Positions 1 through 4,996 of a stretch of 9,436 bases of DNA are shown piece by piece. Below the pieces are notes generated by a model. That model was not told the DNA's origin. It saw only the letters and a program-made list of their open reading frames with translations, and did no database searches. This DNA is from Methanosarcinales archaeon (lineage in GTDB: Archaea; Halobacteriota; Methanosarcinia; DSM-18856; Methermicoccaceae), in assembly GCA_003661015.1 (NCBI GenBank), contig QMVI01000030.1:1-9436 (forward strand), in the 5' to 3' direction. The translations under genes and the position numbers were made by a program. How positions within the stretch are numbered: the first letter of the stretch is position 1; the number at the start of each line of letters is the position of its first letter.

Positions 1-128
1 GCTGGATTAGATATTGTTTTAAATGTTTTGTTTTCAGTATCGTAGATAACAAAATTTTTGCATCTCCCAAATTTTGGTTCAAATTCTGCATCAAGCCCTT
101 CACCACTCGAAGATATTGCAATTTTCAT
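1..128 (-). CDS. NifX/NifB-type Fe-Mo cluster-binding protein, N-terminal part
   Basis: This is the first 42 codons of a minus-strand gene that runs off the left edge. The translation begins MKIAISSSGEGLDAEFEPKF, followed by GRCKNFVIYD. That is the usual opening of the dinitrogenase iron-molybdenum cofactor (NifX/NifB C-terminal-like) family, whose small proteins bind or carry metal-sulfur clusters. The ATG shares a 4-base ATGA overlap (125-128) with the stop of the upstream MinD-like ATPase. A GAGGTGA ribosome-binding site lies 5 bases before it, so the start is well supported and translation is probably coupled. It is a second, divergent relative of the NifX-like protein at 1788-2147, with the two ATPases between them. 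The family call is fairly firm. The metal and the client protein are unknown. Confidence 0.75.
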   Translation of the reverse strand, partial: MKIAISSSGEGLDAEFEPKFGRCKNFVIYDTENKTFKTISNP

Positions 129-967
129 TTAATCACCTCATTATATAGTTCTTTTATAGCTATTGATGCTGTAGATTCTGGAAATTCTTCAACGACAGTA
201 CTTCCGATCCTAAATGCTTCTAAAACACCCTTATCAAAGGGTATCCTCCCTACAACTTCAACATCCTGTTCCCTACAAAAACTTTCTATTTTGGCGGTGT
301 TGTTTAGATTTAGATTAAAATTATTTATGCAAACAAGAAATGGAACCTCTAACTTTGTTAAAAGTGATAAAACTCTTTTTAAATCGTGTATGCCAGAAGT
401 ACTCGGTTCTACAACAGCAAGTGCCAGGTCTGTTCCAACTACAGATGCAATCACGGGACACCCGATGCCTGGAGGCCCATCAATTATAACTATGCCTTTT
501 CCAATATCTCTCGCCTTGTCCCTAACAAGTGTTGCTAACTTTCCAGAATTTCTTTCACCTGGCTTCAATTTTGCATATGAAAGATATCCCAATCTTGTCA
601 TTGAAACATAAATATAGCCAGAGACTTCCTCCCTAAGTTCTATAGCCTCATTAGGACATAGATATGCACATACACCGCACCCCTCACAAAGCACTTTATC
701 AACTCTCCCCGAATCGATTGCACCAAATCTACATACTTCAGAACATTTTTCGCATCTTGTACAGATATCCTGATTGATATGGGCTCTTCTCGATCCTCTA
801 AACTCACTAACAGAAATAATATCATGAGGGTTCAGATATAAATGAAGATTTGGAGCATCCACATCACAATCTGCAAGTACAACCTTACCCGAGAGAGCAG
901 CGAGATTAACCGCTACAGTTGTCTTACCAGTACCTCCTTTGCCACTTACAATTGCAATTTCTTTCAT
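125..967 (-). CDS. MinD/Mrp-like P-loop ATPase with double 4Fe-4S ferredoxin insert (second paralogue)
   Basis: This is a 280-residue cytoplasmic ATPase of the ParA/MinD/Mrp class. A deviant Walker A, SGKGGTGKTT, with signature Lys10, lies at residues 8-17. A two-cluster ferredoxin module follows, with Cys69/72/75/79 (CTRCEKCSEVC) and Cys94/97/100/104 (CEGCGVCAYLC). Walker B/switch II is IIDGPPG, with Asp163. Proteins of this layout occur with NifX-type proteins in anaerobes and are thought to assemble or insert metal-sulfur clusters; that role is inferred here. I chose ATG at 967 over the upstream GTG at 973. ATG 967 overlaps the previous stop as ATGA and has GAGGAG 5 bases upstream, whereas the GTG lies inside that Shine-Dalgarno. 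The gene ends in TGA and overlaps the next NifX-like gene by 4 bases. Its Walker A region is identical at the DNA level to that of the upstream paralogue over 50 bases. Confidence 0.88.
   Translation of the reverse strand: MKEIAIVSGKGGTGKTTVAVNLAALSGKVVLADCDVDAPNLHLYLNPHDIISVSEFRGSRRAHINQDICTRCEKCSEVCRFGAIDSGRVDKVLCEGCGVCAYLCPNEAIELREEVSGYIYVSMTRLGYLSYAKLKPGERNSGKLATLVRDKARDIGKGIVIIDGPPGIGCPVIASVVGTDLALAVVEPSTSGIHDLKRVLSLLTKLEVPFLVCINNFNLNLNNTAKIESFCREQDVEVVGRIPFDKGVLEAFRIGSTVVEEFPESTASIAIKELYNEVIK
903..952. repeat. 50-bp identical paralogue segment, copy 1
   Basis: These 50 bases match 1730-1779 exactly, in the same orientation. They encode the Walker A stretch IVSGKGGTGKTTVAVNL of the second MinD-like ATPase. 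Identity extends to every third codon position and stops abruptly on both sides, which protein conservation alone does not explain. Confidence 0.9.
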
Positions 968-1791
968 ATACACTCCTCAATTCTCTCAAAAACCGAATGA
1001 AAAATATCGATCCATTCAGGCATTTTTTTGATAAAAGGTCGTGCATTCGAGGTTTCCTGATAAATTTCCCTGCTAAATGGTATTTTAATTAGAGGCGATA
1101 AAAATTTCTTATTTTCAAGTTTATCGAAGTTTTCGGATTTATTCAGAATTACTCCAAACGGTATGTCCATCTCATCGAGTATCTCGCTCATCGCCTTGAT
1201 ATCATGAAGGCCAGAAGGTGTGGGCTCTGTAACAATGATGCAATAATCACATCCATATATAGATTCTACAAGTGGACATGAACATCCAGGTGGTGCATCA
1301 ATTATTATCACATCCTCTTCACTCGCCTAATTTCTAACACATCTTATTACTGGAGAAGGCATATACTCGCCAATATCAAGAGTCCCATAAACAACCTTTA
1401 TTCCTTCTCCTTTCCCTACTCTCACAACCCCCACTCTTCTTTGAGTTTCTGTAATAGCTCCTTGAGGACATACATACGAACATCCACCACACCCATGGCA
1501 CAGCTCCTCAAAAACAATAACTTTCGATAGCACAGCAATTGAATTAAACTGACAAAAATCTTCACAAATCCCACATCTTGTACATGCCTCTTCGTCCACA
1601 ACTGGTTTTTGTACAACAACTTCTGTCTCTTTATCAATATTGGGTCTGATAAAGAGATGAATATTTGGCTCTTCAACATCACAATCAAGTACCTCAACTT
1701 TTCTACCATTCAGAGAGAGTGAGAGAGCAAGATTAACCGCTACAGTTGTCTTACCAGTACCTCCTTTGCCACTTACAATAGAGAGTATCAT
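964..1791 (-). CDS. MinD/Mrp-like ferredoxin ATPase with in-frame TAG (probable pyrrolysine)
   Basis: I read this as one gene of 276 codons, with codon 155 being TAG (1327-1329). The first half carries Walker A, SGKGGTGKTT (residues 7-16), and two [4Fe-4S] motifs, Cys70/73/76/80 and Cys98/101/104/108. The second half resumes in the same frame, ASEEDVIIIDAPPG, and supplies Walker B/switch II Asp165-Ala-Pro-Pro-Gly. The ATPase needs both halves, and there is no frameshift or other lesion. The paralogue at 125-967 is continuous through the same place, with VRDKA where this one has VRN-TAG-A, so the TAG falls opposite a lysine. The likely role is metal-sulfur cluster assembly with the adjacent NifX-like proteins (inferred). 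The ATG overlaps the upstream NifX-like stop (ATGA), and the TGA end overlaps the next ATPase start. If TAG did terminate, a 154-residue fragment without Walker B would result; a broken gene is the alternative reading. Confidence 0.82.
1327..1329 (-). other. In-frame TAG, probable pyrrolysine codon 155
   Basis: The frame reads GTT AGA AAT TAG GCG AGT GAA GAG (V R N TAG A S E E). It is open for 154 codons before and 120 codons after. The site lies ten residues before the Walker B aspartate, in a variable surface-type stretch and not in a catalytic motif. Confidence 0.75.
1730..1779. repeat. 50-bp identical paralogue segment, copy 2
   Basis: This is the partner of 903-952, covering the Walker A region of the first MinD-like ATPase. 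The flanking bases diverge at once (ca/cg on one side, a/t on the other). Recent gene conversion between the two tandem paralogues is the likely cause. Confidence 0.9.
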
Positions 1792-2147
1792 CTTCTACAT
1801 CCGTCCATATCAGTTGCCAGTTTAAGAAGACCTCTTCTCCACATTTCTATGCTATCTTTAACACTTCCGCTTGCACCAAGATATACATCAACACCAAACC
1901 TCTTTAATGTTTGAATAGCCTTTACTCCAAGACCCTGACATATCACCACATCAACACCCTCTCTTATCAAAAATTCGGGGGGGTGCCCCCGCCCCCCCAT
2001 GTGCTCTCCACGGTTCGGTATGACTACCACATCTCCATTATCCATATCCACAATAGTGAAAGTAGGGGCACGACCAAAGTGCTCACATACAACATCGTCA
2101 AGTCCGTCATTGCCCCAAGTCGGTACACACACTCTCAACACTCCCAC
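1788..2147 (-). CDS. NifX/NifB-type Fe-Mo cluster-binding family protein
   Basis: This is a small soluble protein of about 116-119 residues with the core LRVCVPTWGNDGLDDVVCEH, then FGRAPTFTIVD, a Gly/His/Pro turn (HMGGRGHPPEFL) and DVVICQGLGVKAIQTL. This is the pattern of the NifX/NifB-C-terminal (dinitrogenase iron-molybdenum cofactor) family, an RNase H-like fold that binds metal-sulfur clusters. No other nitrogenase genes are visible, so a role in nitrogen fixation is not implied. The start is unresolved. The drawn GTG at 2147 is the most upstream option but lies inside an AGGGGGTG ribosome-binding site. TTG 2138 (MRVCVPT) or GTG 2141 fits better by spacing and by the usual family start. 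The stop TGA overlaps the ATG of the first ATPase, so the two are probably translationally coupled. The gene begins 4 bases after the upstream small gene. Confidence 0.83.
   Translation of the reverse strand: MGVLRVCVPTWGNDGLDDVVCEHFGRAPTFTIVDMDNGDVVVIPNRGEHMGGRGHPPEFLIREGVDVVICQGLGVKAIQTLKRFGVDVYLGASGSVKDSIEMWRRGLLKLATDMDGCRR
1977..1998. repeat. G7/C7 inverted repeat inside the NifX-like gene
   Basis: Seven G, then TG, five C, one G and seven C form a perfect 7-bp G:C stem around an 8-base loop within otherwise AT-rich coding sequence. On the coding strand it reads as runs of 7 G and 5 G, and it encodes GGRGHPP. The frame is intact across it. It may form a strong hairpin or a G-rich structure in the mRNA; function is unknown. 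Confidence 0.6.
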
Positions 2148-2151
2148 CCCC

Positions 2152-2412
2152 TTATTCTTCCTTTCTTTCTGAATCGCCTTCCTCAGAGTTAGAATTTCTA
2201 AGCTCGGTTATTCTCTTTTCTATCCATTTCAGCTCTTCATTAATGAAATCTCTGTATTCTTTGAGAACTTTTATTTCCTCCTCTGGTGAGTAGGGAAACC
2301 ACCAAGGTGCCCACCACCAGCATCCTCTAAACCTTCTAAACCACCATCTTCCTCCCGGTCTTTCCCAAGGTGGAAGATAACTGAACCTGCCTCTTCCAGG
2401 CCATCTGTACAT
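2152..2412 (-). CDS. Small Trp/Arg-rich protein with C-terminal coiled coil (DUF5320-like)
   Basis: The 86-residue protein has two halves. Residues 1-41 hold nine tryptophans and eight arginines with many Gly and Pro, including WWFRRFRGCWWWAPWWF, and only one acidic residue. Residues 42-86 are charged and helical (EEEIKVLKEYRDFINEELKW), typical of a short coiled coil, and end in an acidic/Lys tail. The layout of a Gly/Pro/aromatic head plus helical Glu/Lys tail, and the position directly ahead of a NifX-like gene and ferredoxin ATPases, match small DUF5320-type proteins found in such clusters. That link is by layout and context and is not a confident homology call. It is the first gene of the minus-strand operon. 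An excellent ribosome-binding site and TATA-like box precede it, and it ends in TAA. No signal peptide or metal site is evident (single Cys31). Confidence 0.72.
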   Translation of the reverse strand: MYRWPGRGRFSYLPPWERPGGRWWFRRFRGCWWWAPWWFPYSPEEEIKVLKEYRDFINEELKWIEKRITELRNSNSEEGDSERKEE

Positions 2413-2417
2413 TTTGC

Positions 2418-2426
2418 ATCACCTCC
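2418..2426 (-). promoter_or_regulatory. Strong Shine-Dalgarno for the small Trp-rich gene
   Basis: On the minus strand this reads GGAGGTGAT, a full match to the 16S rRNA 3' end, with 5 bases between it and ATG 2412. It fixes the start of the operon's first gene and suggests strong translation. Confidence 0.85.
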
Positions 2427-2446
2427 ACTCAAACATTATAATTCCA

Positions 2447-2461
2447 TCTATATTAATTTTT
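2447..2461 (-). promoter_or_regulatory. Probable TATA box of the NifX/ATPase operon
   Basis: The minus strand reads AAAAATTAATATAGA, an AT-rich TATA/BRE-like element. Archaeal spacing of about 25 bases places transcription start near 2425-2430, just ahead of the ribosome-binding site. It lies in the 98-base divergent gap shared with the metallo-hydrolase gene. No clear operator palindrome was seen. Confidence 0.5.
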
Positions 2462-2473
2462 ACACTATTGCGT

Positions 2474-2485
2474 AAAAATATTTAT
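2474..2485 (+). promoter_or_regulatory. Probable TATA box of the metallo-hydrolase gene
   Basis: AAAAATATTTAT on the plus strand is TATA-like and lies 25-37 bases before ATG 2511. The transcript would start at or almost at the ATG. No Shine-Dalgarno precedes that ATG, so a leaderless mRNA is likely. Confidence 0.5.
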
Positions 2486-2510
2486 CTATTATTAAGTTGA
2501 GAATAGTAAT

Positions 2511-3323
2511 ATGAGGGTGAGCGTTCTTGTAAATGATATAAGCAAAGGGAGCATCAAAGCCCAGCACGGATTATCTTTTCTGATAGAATTGGATAATATC
2601 ACGATTTTGATGGATACTGGAGCCTCTCCAGATGTTTTGGTACATAACGCAAGAGAGATGAGAGCTGGAATAGAGCATACAGATGTTGTCGTGCTGAGTC
2701 ACGGGCATTACGACCACGTGGGTGGTCTTTTTGGAGTTTTGAACATAGTAGAGAAAAAACCTCTGCCAATCGTAATGCATCCAGATGCCATTAAACCAAA
2801 ACTGTCGCTTCATCCAAGGCTCAGATACATAGGCGCACCATATAGATGGGAAGAAGTTGAGAATGCAGGTGGGGTATTGCTACTTGCAACTTCTCCATTA
2901 AAACTATCACAAGATGCATAGACAACTGGGGAGATTCCAAGAAGAAGCGAATTTGAAAAGGTGGAGGGATTTTGGACGTTGGAAAGAGGTTCTCTCGTAC
3001 CAGATATCATGATGGATGATATGTCTCTGATTGTGAGAACGAAAAGGGGACCGGTTGTTTTTACAGGATGTGCCCATGCAGGGATTGTCAATATTCTGAA
3101 TACAGTGGTCGAAATGTTCGGTGAAGTCGATGGTGTGGTGGGTGGATTTCATCTTTTTGATGCGAGTGAAGAGAGGATTATAAAGACGATTGAGATGTTG
3201 AGTGAGATAGAGCCGGAGATTATATTGCCTTGCCACTGCACCGGAGAGAATGCGATAGAAATGATGAAGGAAAGGCTAGAAGGAGTTAAACCTCTCAAAG
3301 CAGGAGACATAATTGAGATATAA
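2511..3323 (+). CDS. Metallo-beta-lactamase-fold hydrolase with in-frame TAG (probable pyrrolysine)
   Basis: I read this as one gene of 271 codons, with codon 137 being TAG (2919-2921). The first half has the metal motif SHGHYDHVGG (His64, His66, Asp68, His69). The second half, in the same frame, has TTGEIPR (138-144), GCAHAGIVN with His189, GGFHL with His214 and PCHCTG with His242. Together these form the full ligand set of a two-metal MBL-fold enzyme of the COG1237 type. Some COG1237 members are annotated as a dihydropterin ribofuranosylaminobenzene phosphate synthase of methanopterin synthesis. I cannot confirm that substrate here. The position next to a NifX/ferredoxin-ATPase operon argues equally for a role with that cluster. 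It is the only plus-strand gene, probably leaderless, and its TAA abuts the 3' end of the tRNA on the other strand. If TAG were a stop, neither fragment could hold both metals. Confidence 0.82.
2919..2921 (+). other. In-frame TAG, probable pyrrolysine codon 137
   Basis: The frame reads GAT GCA TAG ACA ACT GGG (D A TAG T T G). It lies just before the TTGEIPR motif, with clean open frame on both sides. The next in-frame start-type codon is a GTG (2961) inside the fold, with no ribosome-binding site, so a separate downstream gene is unlikely. Confidence 0.75.
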
Positions 3324-3431
3324 CGCCGAGGGCGAGATTCGAACTCGCGCGATGCAAACGCATCACTGGTTTTCCTGTCTTATCAATTCACATCTCAAGA
3401 CCAGCGCCTTAGGCCACTAGGCTACCTCGGC
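3324..3431 (-). tRNA. tRNA-Ser(UGA), class II, with a 22-nt intron
   Basis: The minus strand folds as a complete class II tRNA. The acceptor stem is GCCGAGG/CCTCGGC with discriminator G. The D-arm is GCC/GGC, the anticodon stem CTGGT/ACCAG, the variable arm GATGC-GTTT-GCATC, and the T-arm GCGAG-TTCGAAT-CTCGC. After intron removal the 7-base anticodon loop is CTTGAGA, with anticodon TGA at 3395-3397 reading serine codon UCA. The long variable arm and G73 agree with serine. The 3' CCA is not encoded. The gene starts one base after the FKBP stop on the same strand and ends directly against the metallo-hydrolase stop on the other strand. It is not an amber suppressor. Confidence 0.95.
3372..3393 (-). 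other. tRNA intron at position 37/38 with bulge-helix-bulge
   Basis: The 22-base intron lies between G37 and A38. The exon bases CTTG (32-35) pair with CAGG near the intron end (one T-G wobble), giving a 4-bp central helix. It is flanked by 3-base bulges AG^A and AA^A, which is the splice signal of archaeal tRNA endonuclease. The intron-internal helix is weak. Removal restores the anticodon loop exactly. Confidence 0.82.
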
Positions 3432-3432
3432 A

Positions 3433-4086
3433 TTACTTACTATACTCTTCTGCATAAATGACTTTTTCTATTCCAGTCCATTCCAGTATCTGCTTGGCTA
3501 AGCTCTCTTTCATCCTAAGCCATCTGATGTCATAGCTCATCTCGTTAGGAATCCATATCATTACAACATTGTCAGAAATCTCAACTTTCATATCTTGATT
3601 TAGATACAACTGGAGCAATCCTTTCACTTTTTCCAACTCATCATCTACTTTCTCCTCTATCTTGTAGTTGTATATGATGGTTTTACCAGCAAGAGGATTG
3701 TTGAAGTCTACTCTGACCCTCCTTCCTATTACCTTTGTTATTGTACCTATCCTGCCTTCTATATTCACTCTTGACCCCTCAACAGGATTCTCAAACTTTG
3801 TTATTGAGAACATCTTTACGAGCTCGGGTCTCCAATTCCCAAATCCTTTTTCGGGTGGGATGACGACTTCCCCTTCGTATCCAACATCCTTGTCCATAAT
3901 ATCCTCTTCAAGACCCATCACCAAATGCCCAGCACCTATGACTACCACATCTCCACCGTATCTCATGTTCTCACTGTATATACCATGCTCCTTTGCAACA
4001 TCTTCGTATGTAGTGTCAAATACAGTGCCATCCTCAAGCTTTCCGATGTAGTTGAGTTTTATGAAGTCTCCCTTATTGAACGCCAA
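3433..4086 (-). CDS. Long-type archaeal FKBP peptidyl-prolyl cis-trans isomerase
   Basis: The 217-residue cytoplasmic folding helper has a split FKBP domain. The N-terminal part is GDFIKLNYIGKLEDGTVFDT (6-25), followed by VVVIGAGHLVMGLEEDI. A SlyD-like insert-in-flap chaperone domain occupies roughly residues 85-130, and the FKBP fold returns as RVDFNNPLAGKTIIYNYKI. A C-terminal extension of about 60-70 residues is typical of the long archaeal form. The start is TTG at 4086. It is preceded directly by an in-frame TAA and by GGTGA at a suitable distance, and it matches the family's usual N-terminus, so no ATG start is available upstream. It lies 33 bases after agmatinase and one base before the tRNA-Ser. 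The stop is TAA. The family call is very firm; client proteins are unknown. Confidence 0.92.
   Translation of the reverse strand: MAFNKGDFIKLNYIGKLEDGTVFDTTYEDVAKEHGIYSENMRYGGDVVVIGAGHLVMGLEEDIMDKDVGYEGEVVIPPEKGFGNWRPELVKMFSITKFENPVEGSRVNIEGRIGTITKVIGRRVRVDFNNPLAGKTIIYNYKIEEKVDDELEKVKGLLQLYLNQDMKVEISDNVVMIWIPNEMSYDIRWLRMKESLAKQILEWTGIEKVIYAEEYSK
3451..3458 (-). promoter_or_regulatory. Possible TATA box for tRNA-Ser inside the FKBP gene end
   Basis: The minus strand reads TTTATGCA, starting 27 bases before the mature tRNA 5' end and lying within the last codons of the FKBP gene. The spacing suits an archaeal box A, but the match is imperfect. Co-transcription with FKBP followed by RNase P cleavage is the alternative. 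Confidence 0.35.
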
Positions 4087-4119
4087 TTATCTCACCGCTT
4101 CACTCATATACTCAAAAGG

Positions 4120-4995
4120 TTAAAAACCTCTCGCAACATATGCTATGAATTCTCTTATCAGTTTTGAAAAGAGAATAGCACCTTGTGAGAAATCATAATG
4201 TGGTATTAGCTCAACAACATCCAAACCAACTGCCATTTTACGAGCTTCTTTAATTACGTACTCTATATCCCATGGACTCAAACCAAAGGGTTCTGGATTT
4301 CCAACTCCTGGGACATAGGCAGGGTCAACAACATCAGCATCTATCGAAATATACAGGTGTTTACATCCAGCACCCTCCAACCCCTCAAAGATTTCCCCGA
4401 GGGCCTGCTCAATCCCCTCATTTTTTATTGTGGATGAAGTTACAAATTTTATTCCCGCCCTCCTTACAAATTCAAACTCTTCTCTTGATCCACTTCTCAC
4501 CCCCACAACAGCATACCTATTTTTGGGTATGAGTTTGAGGATTTGATACGACGTTGAAGCATGTCCTTTATTCAATCCCTCATAGCTTTTTCTCATATCA
4601 AGATGGGCATCAAGCATAATGACTCCAACATCCTCAAAGACGTCTGTACACGCACCAACACACCCTATACTTAAAGAGTGTTCTCCCCCCATCATGATTG
4701 GTATCTTACCATCTTTCAGGATTTGTTTTGTCTATGCCCACACTCTGTCAATACACTCCTCCACAAGACATCCCAGGTCTAAATTCCCAACATCACACAC
4801 CTTAATATCTGCGATATCGATATCCAGCTCAGGATTGTATGTTTCAAAGTTGTAAGATGCCTGTCTTAGTGCATCTGGAGCAAATCTACTTCCTGTCCTG
4901 AACGATGATGTTCCATCGAAAGGAGCTCCAAATATAACAAAATCAGACTCCTCATACTCTGCATCTGCATCAGCAAAAGTCGGTTGTATGTACAT
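4120..4995 (-). CDS. speB: Agmatinase (ureohydrolase family) with in-frame TAG (probable pyrrolysine)
   Basis: I read this as one gene of 292 codons, with codon 88 being TAG (4732-4734). The arginase/agmatinase family hydrolyses a guanidino group with two Mn ions; agmatinase makes putrescine and urea from agmatine. The N-terminal part has GAPFDGTSSFRTGSRFAPDA. All metal motifs follow the TAG in the same frame: GGEHS (His106), DAHLD (129-133), SIDADVVDP (Asp219, Asp221). The 291-residue length matches the family. If TAG terminated, the 87-residue product would have no metal ligands, and the downstream piece would start at MMGGEHS without its N-terminal third and without a ribosome-binding site. 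It lies one base after aIF5A, a pairing that makes sense because hypusination draws on polyamine metabolism. The exact substrate (agmatine or a relative) is not proved by sequence. The stop is TAA. Confidence 0.87.
4732..4734 (-). other. In-frame TAG, probable pyrrolysine codon 88
   Basis: The frame reads TGG GCA TAG ACA AAA CAA (W A TAG T K Q) in a helix of variable sequence ahead of the conserved KIPIMMGGEHS strand. The 10-mer GCATAGACAA is identical to that around the TAG in the metallo-hydrolase gene. Confidence 0.78.
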
Positions 4996-4996
4996 T

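Noticed and set aside
1..128. Nitrogen fixation locus
   Set aside because: NifX-type domains alone are common in non-fixing archaea, and no NifHDK, NifB radical SAM or NifE/N sequence is present in this window.
971..973. GTG 973 as the start of the second MinD-like ATPase
   Set aside because: It lies within the GAGGAG ribosome-binding site. ATG 967 has correct spacing and the ATGA overlap.
964..1791. A pseudogene or two separate genes for the TAG-split ATPase
   Set aside because: A single TAG with the frame kept, conserved motifs on both sides, an intact operon with ATGA overlaps, and the same pattern in two other genes all favour readthrough over decay. It remains the main alternative.
2507..2521. 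A Shine-Dalgarno for the metallo-hydrolase
   Set aside because: There is no GGAGG-like sequence at proper distance before ATG 2511. The GAGGGTGAG there lies inside the gene, after the start.
3324..3431. The tRNA as an amber suppressor that could explain TAG readthrough
   Set aside because: Its anticodon is UGA (reads UCA, serine). A TAG reader would need CUA. The fold is an ordinary class II serine tRNA and not tRNA-Pyl.
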